40,860 nt of DNA, from assembly GCA_900315925.1 (NCBI GenBank), contig ONAV01000008.1, positions 1 through 40,860 of the forward strand. Direction: 5' to 3'. Below, one piece after another: positions 1 through 8,090 of the stretch (position 1 is the stretch's first letter; each line of letters opens with the position of its first letter). Position numbers and translations under genes: made by a program. The notes under the pieces were generated by a model. That model made no database searches, was not told where the DNA came from, and was given only the letters and a program-made list of their open reading frames with translations. The DNA comes from an uncultured Selenomonadales bacterium (GTDB lineage: Bacteria > Bacillota > Negativicutes > Acidaminococcales > Acidaminococcaceae).

Positions 1-220
1 ACAGGTTCATCTCATCCAGTATGATAAACGACACGTCGTTCTTCATACTCATGTACACCGCGTCCTCGATGGTGTTGAACTGGATATCGTCCGGGTTGCT
101 GTAGTTCGATCCGTTCACGGCGTTGTACAGTGACAACGTCCACTCTTTGTTCTCAGGATTTCCAAAAATAAATTTAAATACTCTGTCTTTATACAAGCGA
201 TTTGCTTCGGTCAACTTCAT
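1..220 (-). CDS. Rpn/PD-(D/E)XK nuclease family protein, 3' part cut by window edge
   Basis: The first 73 residues are visible and the rest lies beyond position 1. They begin MKLTEANRLYKDRVFKFIFG and continue with motifs such as NPDDIQFNTIEDAVYMSMKN and DVSFIILDE. This is the conserved N-terminal part of the Rpn (recombination-promoting nuclease, YhgA-like) family of PD-(D/E)XK enzymes, usually annotated as a family transposase in Firmicutes. Known Rpn proteins are DNA nucleases that raise recombination, and many copies per genome are common. The start is ATG at 220 with an AGGAG box just upstream. A good promoter lies about 60 bases upstream. Function is inferred from the family only, since the C-terminal half is not seen. 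Confidence 0.75.
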   Translation of the reverse strand, partial: MKLTEANRLYKDRVFKFIFGNPENKEWTLSLYNAVNGSNYSNPDDIQFNTIEDAVYMSMKNDVSFIILDEMNL

Positions 221-283
221 TACTCCTTTTCTTTTCCTGTTGTCCTGAACAATGCTAATATAAAGAATATCTGGCTCATTTCT

Positions 284-312
284 ATTGTAAATCCAGACAC
301 CGTTGTTTGCAA
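284..312 (-). promoter_or_regulatory. Sigma-70 promoter of the Rpn-family gene
   Basis: On the minus strand a TTGCAA -35 box (307-312) is separated by exactly 17 bases from a TACAAT -10 box (284-289). This predicts a 5' leader of about 55 bases before the ATG at 220. Confidence 0.55.
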
Positions 313-365
313 GGTGATTTTCATTCATTTCTCTGAATTATCTGTGAAGCTTAGAGTCCTATATA

Positions 366-402
366 GTAAAAACTGCGGCCTGCCATTACTGACAGGCCAC
401 AG
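366..402 (-). terminator. Rho-independent terminator after the 5'-nucleotidase pseudogene
   Basis: A 10-bp stem (393-402 with 373-382, one G-U pair) closes a 10-base loop and is followed on the minus strand by a run of five T. It lies about 50 bases beyond the stop codon at 450. Confidence 0.8.
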
Positions 403-449
403 TGAAAACATTACCCGGTTTTTAATTTTTAACCTTGAATCCAGAAGAA

Positions 450-1959
450 TTATTGAATTTTAATCCTCCCTGCACCGTACGGGTCTTCATACCCTTCCTT
501 GATTTTAGCATCCAGATGGTTCTGTACATATTCCATGATGGCGTCCACATCGGTCATCACGGCGTCAAGGGTTATGTTGCAACCCTTAAACATGGCCATG
601 CCGCTTCCACCGTCTTTTAAAATATAGCTGGTGCCACCCACCTTATAGATTTTCTTCAAATCAACAGGCTGCCCGTTGATCATCACATCTTTGACCCGAC
701 GCGGACCTTTTACTTCGACAAAACCGCCCTTCACATCTTTCACTACGCCGGAAGGCACGGAAGAATCAATGGTGTACGTCAGTCCGGAAACATGCAGGAA
801 CCCGCCGCTTTCTTCCGGATAATTCACAACGCCCACTTCCAGCGCGTCTATAATCTGCTGACCGGTCGCTTCCACTACCGTACACATGTTGATAAAAGGA
901 AAAGCTTCCAGCAGGTCATTATAAGAAAAAACTCCCGGTTTAATGGTCTTGCGAATCGAGCCGCCGTTGACGATGGAAAGGTCGGTATTCAGCACAAAGC
1001 GATACGCATCCGCAACCAAGTCTCCCAAATTGGTTTCCCCGTTGCGCACCCGGCGTTTACCGGTAGTCGGGTCATCACTGGTAAGCGTTACCAGCGTTTC
1101 CCCCACCGGCTGGTTCAGAATCGCGTCAAACCGTTTGTTTTCCCTGGCAACCAGTGCCGTAACTTTGGAATCTGCAGCCGGCAGCTTTTTAATCAGAGTG
1201 GAAGAAAGGGTGCCGTCTTCCTGAATCACAAGCTGCCCCAACGCCTGCAGTTTAGTTCCTGTCTGGGTTACCAGCACCTCTTTGCCAATGGAATTGATAA
1301 CCTTATGAGGCGGTTCATATTGTTCATGGGAATGACCGTCGATTACTGCATCAATATTATATGTATGGGCCGCTATGGCTCCGCTGGACCATTTCGGCAG
1401 GGCACCGTTCGTTCCCAGATGACCGACGAGAATTACATAATCAGCCCCTTCTTTACGCACCCTGTCCACGGTCTCCTGCAACGCCTTGTACAGTTTCAGA
1501 CCGCTTTCATCTTCCAAAAAGCCGTAGATGAACTTCCCGTTTTTATCCTGAAAATATTTCGGTGTGGAACTGGTCAGTGTCTGCGGTTGTTTCCCAGCGC
1601 CAATATTTTGTAAGGCGGCAACACCAGTTTCCGGGTCTTGATATCAATCAGGTTGGCACAATAATAACCACATTTCATCCGGGAAGCAAGCTTCAAAAAC
1701 TGCTCCATGCCATAATCAAATTCATGGTTGCCCGGAATAGCAAAATCATAACCGGCTGCATTCATAATCGATACGATGGATTCGCCGTTTGAAAGTTTGC
1801 CGAGAGGAGTTCCCTGAACGGCGTCTCCCGCATCCACCAGCACAACGGGGTGCCCTTTTTTCTGCAGCTCTTTTTTGTATTGCGCGACCTTGTCGATCCC
1901 CAGGTTGTCGCTTACACCGCAATGGATATAAAACCAACGCGCTTTTTCAGGTCAAACAT
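450..1959 (-). pseudogene. Broken 5'-nucleotidase / 2',3'-cyclic phosphodiesterase
   Basis: Three reading frames together encode a UshA/YfkN-type 5'-nucleotidase. Frame one starts at ATG 1959 (AAAGGA box) and reads MFDLKKR before a stop. Frame two (about 1935-1574) holds IHCGVSDNLGIDKVAQ, VDAGDAVQGTPLG and PGNHEFDYG, the metallophosphatase metal-binding motifs. Frame three (about 1583-450) holds ILVGHLGTNG, DGHSHEQY and the C-terminal nucleotide-binding domain with NGGSIR and KDGGSGMAMF. The signal peptide and the usual TNDxH motif are missing from the first junction. About ten residues are missing at the second, between KILALGN and TLTSSTP. Two separate deletions with frameshifts argue for a true pseudogene. 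Intact relatives are exported enzymes that release nucleosides from nucleotides. Confidence 0.85.
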
Positions 1960-2057
1960 GGAATCATCCTTTCCCGTGTTCTAACTTCTTAATAAGAGCA
2001 GACACTCTGATATCATAACTTTCATTTTTTCTATGCCCGGAAAAACGTAACAACGAG

Positions 2058-2101
2058 CAAACAAAAACAGCCGCTCCCCCACATGTTACGGGAACAGCTG
2101 T
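2058..2101 (-). terminator. Terminator of the CCG-domain gene
   Basis: A 12-bp stem with two G-U pairs (2090-2101 with 67-78 of the same hundred, i.e. 2067-2078) has an 11-base loop. It is followed on the minus strand by TTTTTGTTTG, right after the stop at 2113. Confidence 0.75.
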
Positions 2102-2112
2102 CTCTTCACACT

Positions 2113-2763
2113 TTACGGAAACAGCAGCTCCGCCACATGGACTGCACGCTTTCCTTCCGGCAGCCCCTGCACCAGCCCGCTAAGGCAGGAGTTGCAGTAA
2201 CAGGCCACCCGTTCCGTTGTAAAACGCTGACAGTAATTTTTAAGATATGCGTCAATCTCTTCCGGAGATTTGGACTGCATATCCTTTTTAATTTCAGCAA
2301 AACGCATCGGCGCCAGCGTAAAATTGTCAGGACGCATGGAACCGAACAAAAAGCCGCCGTCAAAGTTGACCTCTTCTTCCGTACCCGGAAGTTCCACGAC
2401 TTCCACATTCATTTTGCGGAGTACGCTGCGCACCGCCGCCTTTTCCGTTTCTTTTGCTTTGGCGCGGTAGCAGTCCTGCAATGTGATGCGCTCCCCTTTA
2501 TAATCCGGGAACGGAAAATCCGGCAGGCTGTCGATGAATTCATACAGGCTGATCACCTTTGCAGCAGGCCGGTTTTCCCCGATAATTATGCTGCAGGTCT
2601 CGCAAATAGTGATTGCAATATCATTCCAGCCCGACAAAGCTTTATGCCCCGGACGGCAGCAACCCACCACGCGCACCCCTTTCGAGGCCATATAGCTTTT
2701 TACCTTTTCAGAAGTCTCCGGCCTCATCTGGGTAAACTTACAACTTGGAAAATAGTATTTCAT
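2113..2763 (-). CDS. CCG-domain (HdrB/GlpC-like) cysteine-rich protein
   Basis: A 216-residue soluble protein rich in cysteine. An N-terminal half has YYFPSCKFTQ, VVGCCRPGH and CETCSIII. The C-terminal half has a DCYRA stretch and ends ACYCNSCLSGL, then VHVAELLF. This pattern fits the CCG cysteine-rich domain of heterodisulfide-reductase HdrB and related Fe-S oxidoreductases, which bind Fe-S clusters and often act in thiol or redox chemistry. No substrate can be named. The ATG at 2763 overlaps the stop of the GGDEF fragment just upstream by four bases, so translation is probably coupled. A terminator follows directly. The family call rests on motifs only, and the protein is shorter than HdrB. 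Confidence 0.6.
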   Translation of the reverse strand: MKYYFPSCKFTQMRPETSEKVKSYMASKGVRVVGCCRPGHKALSGWNDIAITICETCSIIIGENRPAAKVISLYEFIDSLPDFPFPDYKGERITLQDCYRAKAKETEKAAVRSVLRKMNVEVVELPGTEEEVNFDGGFLFGSMRPDNFTLAPMRFAEIKKDMQSKSPEEIDAYLKNYCQRFTTERVACYCNSCLSGLVQGLPEGKRAVHVAELLFP

Positions 2764-3263
2764 TCTGCGTTCTTCTCTCTTTCCTGAGCCATACGCTTCT
2801 TGTAATTAACAATATCATTGAGAACTTCATCATAGAAGGTATATTGATTCCGTCCCTGTTCCTTGCTCCAATACATGGCATCGTCGCTCTGATGCAACAG
2901 CATATCCAGGTCGGCATGTTCATTTTCCGTTTTTGCAATACCGATACTCATAGACAGCGGACGCATCCGATCGTCACTCCGGAAATATTCCTTCAGGTCA
3001 TGCATCACATGTTCCATCTGTTCCCGGACCACGTTCCGGTCATTGACGTTAAACAGCGCCACCACAAATTCATCGCCGCCCATACGGGTGATAAACCCTT
3101 CGGTAAAGTTTTTACGCAACAGATTCGCTATTGCTTTCAGCGCCTCATCGCCTACCTGATGGCCGTACGTATCGTTTATATATTTGAAATGGTCCAGGTC
3201 GATGCAGCAAAGGGTCAAAAACGACTGGGATAGTACTCTTCCTTATGAGCTGATCAGCCGGTT
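2760..3263 (-). pseudogene. Truncated GGDEF protein remnant
   Basis: The open part (TTG 3218 to 2760, 152 residues) starts inside a GGDEF domain at CCIDLDHFKYINDTYGHQVG. It contains the active-site RMGGDEF and the C-terminal SMSIGIAKTE and DDAMYWSKEQGRN motifs. The usual DxLTGxxNR start of the domain and any sensor are absent. Reading further upstream in the same frame gives GRVLSQSF, a TAA stop at 3243-3245, then SNRLIS, which looks like the decayed domain start. No good ribosome site precedes the TTG. Intact enzymes make c-di-GMP from two GTP. This copy lacks part of the fold and is probably inactive. The remnant may survive because it leads into the coupled CCG gene. Confidence 0.65.
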
Positions 3264-3392
3264 TGACTGTATTTTGTTGCTGTATGCAACCACTTATAAA
3301 TATTATAGTATAAATCAGATTATAAATAAAGAGTCCATTGAGTGAATTTTATGCATATATCAGCAACCAGAAACATATCTGCCTTAACACAC

Positions 3393-4085
3393 CTACAGCA
3401 GCGTGGCAAACACCGAAGCCGCCACTACGGTCAGAATACCTGCCAGCGCAATGGACAGCGAACTCATGGCGCCTTCCACTTCCCCCATCTCCAACGCTTT
3501 CACGGTACCCATGGCATGGCTGGAACAGCCAATGGCAATCCCTTTGGCAATGGGTTCCTGAATGCCGAACATCTTGCAGACCGTTTCCGCAAACATATTG
3601 CCGAGAATACCGGATATGACGATGGAGGCTACCGTGATCGCCACATAACCGCCCAGTTCCTCAGCGACCCCAATGCCAATAGGAGTTGTAATGGATTTGG
3701 GCAGCATGGTCACATAGGCGGTGCGGCTCAGCCCAAAGAAACGGGAAAAGCCCAGCACCGAAACCATAGTAACGATAACGCTGGACGCGATTCCGAACAT
3801 GACAGCCTTAAAATTTCGTTTCAGTGCATCCAGCTGACGGTACAGTGGTACCGCCAGGCAGATGGTGGCCGGCGTCATCAGGTAGCTGATGTAATTCGCG
3901 CTGTTGTTGTATGTCTGGTATTCAATTCCGAAAACACGCAGGAACAAAATCGTAAAGACGATGGCTATCAGCAGCGGATTCACCAGCGTATGCTTCACCT
4001 TCTGTTTCAGAAACATGCCGACGCCATAAAAGAACAGCGTGATGAATATGCCAAAAAATGTGGAAGTTTGCCAGAATGTATTCAT
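3393..4085 (-). CDS. lrgB: LrgB family membrane protein
   Basis: A 230-residue, very hydrophobic protein with about seven membrane segments. The LrgB/CidB signatures are seen, namely MTPATICLAVPLYRQ, LPKSITTPIGIGV and AIGCSSHAMGTVKALEMGE. With LrgA it forms the LrgAB membrane system. This was first described as antiholin-like control of murein hydrolase activity and later as a pyruvate or small-acid carrier in Bacillus and Streptococcus (PftAB). The ATG at 4085 is preceded by AAGGAA. It lies 111 bases after lrgA on the same strand, and the gap carries a hairpin and a 14-bp tandem repeat. No LytTR-type response regulator lies next to it. Confidence 0.9.
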   Translation of the reverse strand: MNTFWQTSTFFGIFITLFFYGVGMFLKQKVKHTLVNPLLIAIVFTILFLRVFGIEYQTYNNSANYISYLMTPATICLAVPLYRQLDALKRNFKAVMFGIASSVIVTMVSVLGFSRFFGLSRTAYVTMLPKSITTPIGIGVAEELGGYVAITVASIVISGILGNMFAETVCKMFGIQEPIAKGIAIGCSSHAMGTVKALEMGEVEGAMSSLSIALAGILTVVAASVFATLL

Positions 4086-4098
4086 AAATCAGGTTTCC

Positions 4099-4126
4099 TT
4101 TATAGTTTAAGTTTTATAGTTTAAGT
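4099..4126. repeat. Perfect 14-bp tandem repeat before lrgB
   Basis: TTTATAGTTTAAGT occurs twice head to tail (4099-4112 and 4113-4126) just upstream of the lrgB ribosome site. It may be a regulator site or a simple slippage duplication. Confidence 0.6.
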
Positions 4127-4133
4127 ATTTCAG

Positions 4134-4167
4134 TAAAACGGTTCATCGTCTTCGCAATACCGTTTTA
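4134..4167 (-). promoter_or_regulatory. Hairpin between lrgA and lrgB
   Basis: A perfect 9-bp inverted repeat (TAAAACGGT with ACCGTTTTA) encloses a 16-base loop. No U-run follows on the minus strand, so it is more likely a processing or mRNA-stability hairpin, or an operator, than a terminator. Confidence 0.45.
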
Positions 4168-4196
4168 CAATTTGCGTTTCGTAATGACACACGCCA

Positions 4197-4565
4197 TTAT
4201 GTGTTTTCATCTGTGTACCTGCGGGAAAGGCGGAGGAACCACTGGGTGATCCGTCCCGTGGCGACCATGACAATCAACGTGACTGCAATGATAATCGTAA
4301 CGTACGCTGTCAGAGAAGACCGCAATTCATTCCAGGCATCGATCAGTCCCACTGCAGCAGGAATAAACAGCAGCGGCATAATGAAAATCAGAAAATCCGC
4401 TACTTCTTTCACATCATCCACTTGCAGGGTCTTCTGTTCCAACAGAAGAAACAACAGCAGAATACCATAAATGCTGGCCGGAATCGGAAATGGAATCAGC
4501 GCGTGCAGCACTTCGCCGATGAACGACAACGCAATAATAATAGTAAATTGTTTAAACAGTTTCAA
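4197..4565 (-). CDS. lrgA: LrgA/CidA family protein (TTG start)
   Basis: A 122-residue protein with four membrane segments and the LrgA/CidA motif IPFPIPASIYGILLLFLLL followed by FIMPLLFIPAAVGLI. It pairs with LrgB downstream. I chose TTG 4565 because GGAG lies 9 bases upstream and the resulting N-terminus, MKLFKQFTIIIAL, matches family length. The frame stays open to an ATG at 4742, but the extra 59 residues are charged, cysteine-bearing and unlike LrgA, and they cover a structured leader. The C-terminal end RRYTDENT is typical of the charged tail of these proteins. Confidence 0.85.
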   Translation of the reverse strand: MKLFKQFTIIIALSFIGEVLHALIPFPIPASIYGILLLFLLLEQKTLQVDDVKEVADFLIFIMPLLFIPAAVGLIDAWNELRSSLTAYVTIIIAVTLIVMVATGRITQWFLRLSRRYTDENT

Positions 4566-4674
4566 GGTGAACAGCTCCGTTCCTATTACACTTTTCAAGT
4601 TGTACCATTTTATCACAATATCGGCAAGATTTCCATGTTTGTCAGCATCTGTCTGGCAGATTTTGCCGATAAAA

Positions 4675-4704
4675 CAAGGTTGGTCGTAAAAACGACCAAC
4701 CTTG
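4675..4704 (-). promoter_or_regulatory. Strong hairpin in the lrgA leader
   Basis: A perfect 13-bp inverted repeat (CAAGGTTGGTCGT with its complement) closes a 4-base loop and is followed on the minus strand by TTTTA. It lies about 110 bases before the lrgA start. A second 9-bp inverted repeat (TATCGGCAA at 619-627 past 4000 and its complement at 4663-4671) sits between it and the gene. The layout could be a leader attenuator or the end of upstream transcription. Confidence 0.5.
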
Positions 4705-4753
4705 GTGTGCAAACACGCATGGTTACTGGGATTTTGCCCCACTACTTCTTAAC

Positions 4754-4759
4754 ATTATA
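4754..4759 (-). promoter_or_regulatory. Candidate -10 box for lrgAB
   Basis: TATAAT on the minus strand (ATTATA at 4754-4759) is the best -10 upstream of lrgA, but no good -35 is found at 17 or 18 bases. If used, the leader is about 180 bases and includes the 13-bp hairpin. Confidence 0.35.
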
Positions 4760-4983
4760 GGATAGACAATTTATATGTCTGTACAGGCGAAGCCGTCAGA
4801 TACAAATGTCGAACTGTATGAGAGTGAAGGCTCAGGTTTTCCCCGGTTTTCCACCCTATAAAATAACTCCCAAAATACATGGAAACGCATTCCGGGAATT
4901 ACTCACCTTCTTCCCATAATTTACGTAAAACCAGTCGTTATCAGTCGATTTTTATGGTAAAATTGATTGTAGTAACGCAAGCA

Positions 4984-5015
4984 TTAAAAAAGCTCTTCAA
5001 CCAGAGTTACAGAGC
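4984..5015 (-). terminator. Displaced original terminator of tRNA-Arg
   Basis: GCTCTGTAAC and GTTGAAGAGC form an imperfect stem followed by TTTTTT on the minus strand. It is the counterpart of the terminator now found at 12629-12660 next to the intact tRNA. Confidence 0.6.
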
Positions 5016-5027
5016 AGATTATCAGCT

Positions 5028-5072
5028 TGGTGCGCCTGAGACGAATCGAACGTCCGCACCCGGTTCCGGAGA
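5028..5072. other. attL: 45-bp core with tRNA-Arg 3' fragment
   Basis: Bases 5028-5072 equal 12672-12716, the 3' 45 bases of tRNA-Arg from CCA through the anticodon loop. The match stops after CGGAGA, where the element begins (GCATGCAG). A 7-bp inverted repeat (CATGCAG at 5074, CTGCATG at 5096) lies just inside and may be a recombinase or excisionase site. Confidence 0.9.
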
Positions 5073-5134
5073 GCATGCAGTTGTATCTCCTACCCCTGCA
5101 TGAATACTGTATTTGCTATCGCCTTCAAAACCTT

Positions 5135-5156
5135 GTGGCCCCGTTTTGTGGCCCCG
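5135..5156 (+). promoter_or_regulatory. Left arm-type integrase sites
   Basis: GTGGCCCCG occurs at 5135-5143 and 5148-5156, direct and 13 bases apart, about 63 bases inside the attL core. The same pair with the same spacing occurs at the right end. This fits arm-type sites bound by the N-terminal domain of the tyrosine recombinase. Confidence 0.65.
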
Positions 5157-5357
5157 TTTGATTGATATATATCGGCCTTTGGGTGTCTTTTAAGCAAAAA
5201 TCCCGTTCCTTTCTCTAAATACATTTTAGCACATTCCACTATTATTCTTCCCTGTACCACGACCCTAATCTCTGTCAATAAAAAAAAGAAGAACCAGGGG
5301 CAAATGCGACAGGAAGCAAAACAAAATTTTCATATCACCAAAAAGCTATTTTAATAC

Positions 5358-5392
5358 AATAACCGGTTAGGTATCGTACCCAACCGGTTATT
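5358..5392 (-). terminator. Terminator after the lipoprotein gene
   Basis: AATAACCGGTT (5358-5368) pairs with AACCGGTTATT (5382-5392), with an inner GGTA/TACC extension. It lies four bases beyond the stop at 5396. The downstream minus-strand sequence is AT-rich, without a pure T-run. Confidence 0.65.
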
Positions 5393-5395
5393 AAA

Positions 5396-6217
5396 TTATT
5401 TACAAAAGTCGGCGGATACCCAACCTTCTTTGCCATTCGCACGGCGAACCTTGTACCAACCATTTTTGCTTTCCAAAATAGCAACTTTTTCGCCTTTATC
5501 GAAATATCCTAATACGCTCGAATTAAGGTTGCCCGCATCACGCATACGTACTTCCGTACCTGTAATTACGCCTGTCTTATCGCCATTAACGGTTTCTGCT
5601 GTTTCGGCCTTTTGCGATTTGCTATCATTCTTTTTAGATGTTTCCTTCCAAGGCGCGTTCTCATCAGCAGGGGCGGTAAAGTCGCGGTTGTACCGAGACT
5701 CTTTATCTAACTCCGCATTAACCTCGCCTTTAAGAGCCTTTTCTCTTACATCTTTACGAACAACCTCTTTGTTCCAATTCCAGTCTTCTTTCGGCGCCCT
5801 GCCTTTAAAACCAGGTGTAGGTTCAACATAATGAAGCTGTTTTCCCTTTTCTTTGTTGAACATAACACGCCAGTCAGCAGCCCGCTTTATCCATTCTTTG
5901 TTATCGCTTGCTTTTGCTATCTTTTCAACTTTCTGAAGGGAAATTTCAGCATCAGGCACAACATCTTTTAACCTGTAAAAACGACGCAATGAGTCATTAT
6001 ACAGTGCTTCATTTTCACCGTTTCGCAAATGTTTGGACTCGTCTTTTTGCGTTTCCGTGTCTATAATAACTATCTCGCCCCAACGGTTCTCAAACTCCTG
6101 ACATGCCTTTTTCCATTCGTCCTCTTTGTTGGCACACCCGCTGAACAGAACAGACAGCACCATCATCATAACGCCCAACACTTTTACAACGGTTTTTGAA
6201 CTTCTTGTTGCTAACAT
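5396..6217 (-). CDS. SH3b-domain lipoprotein, cargo of the element
   Basis: A 273-residue protein. I start it at ATG 6217, which has an AAAGGAG box 8 bases upstream. An in-frame ATG at 6244 lacks one. The first 28 residues form a lipoprotein signal peptide with lipobox VLFSGC, so residue 28 is the predicted acylated cysteine. The middle is charged and probably helical, with a Lys/Glu-rich low-complexity stretch. Residues of about 205-273 form a bacterial SH3 domain (VRMRDAGNLNSSVLGYFDKG, then GWYKVRRANGKEGWVSADF). Such domains often bind peptidoglycan or peptides. It has its own promoter and terminator. Its role is unknown, and surface exclusion or cell-wall interaction are only guesses. Confidence 0.8.
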   Translation of the reverse strand: MLATRSSKTVVKVLGVMMMVLSVLFSGCANKEDEWKKACQEFENRWGEIVIIDTETQKDESKHLRNGENEALYNDSLRRFYRLKDVVPDAEISLQKVEKIAKASDNKEWIKRAADWRVMFNKEKGKQLHYVEPTPGFKGRAPKEDWNWNKEVVRKDVREKALKGEVNAELDKESRYNRDFTAPADENAPWKETSKKNDSKSQKAETAETVNGDKTGVITGTEVRMRDAGNLNSSVLGYFDKGEKVAILESKNGWYKVRRANGKEGWVSADFCK

Positions 6218-6339
6218 CTTTTTTACTCCTTTTGACATTAACACTATAAACTAATAATCACGGAAACGTATAATCTTCATATGCCGTTCGCAAAGCACCA
6301 TAATTACTCAAAAAGATATATACGTAACATTACATTATC

Positions 6340-6368
6340 ATTTTATTATTTTCATTATATGCTGTCAA
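6340..6368 (-). promoter_or_regulatory. Promoter of the lipoprotein gene
   Basis: A perfect TTGACA -35 (6363-6368) lies 17 bases from TAAAAT (6340-6345) on the minus strand, giving a leader of about 115 bases. The rest of 6218-6538 is AT-rich and shows no gene. Confidence 0.7.
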
Positions 6369-6454
6369 TTCATTTTAATATAAATTTTATCATAAATTAG
6401 ATAGAACACATACTTTTAGAATAGCCTATTCTCTTATTCTTCTTCTAAGTATTG

Positions 6455-6492
6455 ATAATAAAAAAGTCGAACGTGTTATATACGACCGACTT
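6455..6492 (-). terminator. Terminator after the relaxase gene
   Basis: AAGTCG/CGACTT with an inner CGT/ACG pairing forms a hairpin followed on the minus strand by TTTTTTATTA, about 50 bases beyond the stop at 6539. Confidence 0.7.
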
Positions 6493-6538
6493 CCTTTATT
6501 TGTTTTCATTCGTTATTCATTTCAACATTTTCTTATTT

Positions 6539-8056
6539 TTATTGACCCCTGTTTATCTCTATGTTGTCTCTTTGCATATGGCTACGACCACGTTTCAGTA
6601 TCTTATGACCAGCCTCTGCATCAAGACGGTCGTCAATATCAGGATACTGTTCCTTCAACAACTTCAGCTTAATGTCATCCTTTTTCTTCCGAACAACAGA
6701 TGATGAACCAAACTCAACATACAGTGCGTCCACTTCATTCCTTGCTTCCGCAACCAACTTTGATGCTTCACTACGGGCATCGTCACGAATCTTGTCCGCA
6801 TCGTGACGAGCGTTCTGCAGAACGGTCTTTACATCTGCAATCTGCCGTGCCAGTCTTTCTTTCTCCGTCCGGGCTTCATCTGCCAACCGCTTATAGCGCC
6901 TTTGCTCATCGGCATTCTGCAGCTTTGCTTTCAATAAGGCGACATCCGCCTGTTCAGAAGCCAATCTCTTTTCCCTTTCCTCTATAGCAATTTCCCGCTG
7001 TTTGAACTCATAATCCGTCCGCTTCTTCTGTTCCTTAATGCCAAATCCAGCACTGTGTACCATGGCCTCCAAGTTCTTTATCATAGCATCCTTAACGGCA
7101 GACTCTTTCAGCATATCCTTTATGATACCACGCACTTCCGATTCCGAATAATACACGCCCTTAAAAGGAATACTAATCCCCTGCACCATATCCAACGGAT
7201 TCTCTGCATTCTTCATCAGTTTACCGATTTCGCTCCGCAGAATCCGGTGACGCTTCCGATATTCCACCATAGACTCGCCCTTCGTCTTCTTGCCATCGAC
7301 CTCAAAGCTATCACCAGGGATTCGTTGTATACCGTGAACCAACATAATTGATTCCAGCATTCGGTCAAGGTCAGCATTGAAAGCCTGCTTAATGTTATCT
7401 TCCTTCTTCCGATTATACGGCACACCCACACGGTCCAACGCTTCGGCCAACGCATCGCAGAGCTTCACCTGCGTCCTCAACCCACGTTTGTTAGTATGAC
7501 AGAAAGGGACATATTGCAGTTGCAAATGAGGCGTACTTTCGTCATTATGGATTACAGCAAGCGTGACAACGAGGTTTGGATACCGTTCCTCGAACTGCTC
7601 AACAAATTCACGATACACTTCATTACTAATGACCGAAAGCTTTGGCTGGACCTTACGACCGTTATCATCAACAACCCACGACTCATTGGTATCCATATTG
7701 CCCATCTGCGTTGTTATATCATTCCACAGACGGGGTCTGGATGCACTGTTACCAGCACTTTCTCCCTTAACAATATCTGCCATATATCCCTCCACGCTCT
7801 TCAGCCTACCATGCCGACCTTCCGACAGTTGTTTTGCATTATAATCGTCAATGGCGCTGCCTACATGCTCCTGATATACGGACTGAACATTACGGTTCAC
7901 CAATACTTTATTCCAAATCGTCCTGTCCTTATCAATGTGTTGAGCATAATCCACATACGGAAGCCCCGTCTCCTCATCCATACGAAGGGCTTCCTTGCGG
8001 GTCGAACGCGGTTTATCGTTCTTGCTTAAACTATTACTCGCCGTCAACTGATACAT
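6539..8056 (-). CDS. MobV-family relaxase (Pre/Mob)
   Basis: A 505-residue relaxase that should nick oriT and pilot the element during mobilization by a helper conjugative system. The MobV metal and active-site motif is visible as HNDESTPHLQLQYVP at about residues 170-184, close to the family HxDExTPHxH. Here the last metal histidine position reads Gln (PHLQL), which is unusual. The C-terminal 180 residues are a long charged coiled coil, as in plasmid Pre proteins. I use ATG 8056, since AAAGGA lies 10 bases upstream. A GTG at 8065 is too close to that box. The upstream gap holds three hairpins that make a good oriT candidate, and a terminator follows. Confidence 0.85.
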   Translation of the reverse strand: MYQLTASNSLSKNDKPRSTRKEALRMDEETGLPYVDYAQHIDKDRTIWNKVLVNRNVQSVYQEHVGSAIDDYNAKQLSEGRHGRLKSVEGYMADIVKGESAGNSASRPRLWNDITTQMGNMDTNESWVVDDNGRKVQPKLSVISNEVYREFVEQFEERYPNLVVTLAVIHNDESTPHLQLQYVPFCHTNKRGLRTQVKLCDALAEALDRVGVPYNRKKEDNIKQAFNADLDRMLESIMLVHGIQRIPGDSFEVDGKKTKGESMVEYRKRHRILRSEIGKLMKNAENPLDMVQGISIPFKGVYYSESEVRGIIKDMLKESAVKDAMIKNLEAMVHSAGFGIKEQKKRTDYEFKQREIAIEEREKRLASEQADVALLKAKLQNADEQRRYKRLADEARTEKERLARQIADVKTVLQNARHDADKIRDDARSEASKLVAEARNEVDALYVEFGSSSVVRKKKDDIKLKLLKEQYPDIDDRLDAEAGHKILKRGRSHMQRDNIEINRGQ

Positions 8057-8090
8057 ATCATACACATCCTTTCGCTACGATTAACATCAT

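Larger units (their letters stand above)
4933..5072. repeat. Left copy of the extended attachment-region repeat
   Basis: This stretch matches 12578-12716 in direct orientation. The last 45 bases are identical (attL core, the tRNA-Arg 3' end). The first 95 or so are about 90 percent identical and include the segment downstream of the tRNA with its terminator. This copy is probably the original chromosomal downstream sequence. Confidence 0.85.

Noticed and set aside
792-1613. Plus-strand 273-codon frame opposite the nucleotidase remnant
   Set aside because: Shadow of the 5'-nucleotidase frames with no domain or ribosome site.
4566-4742. Longer lrgA start at 4742
   Set aside because: The added N-terminus is hydrophilic and would translate through the 13-bp hairpin. 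TTG 4565 has a proper ribosome site and family-like N-terminus.
5090-5278. Minus-strand 62-codon frame at the left end of the element
   Set aside because: It runs across the arm-type sites and the attL-proximal inverted repeat, has no ribosome site and no recognisable protein pattern.
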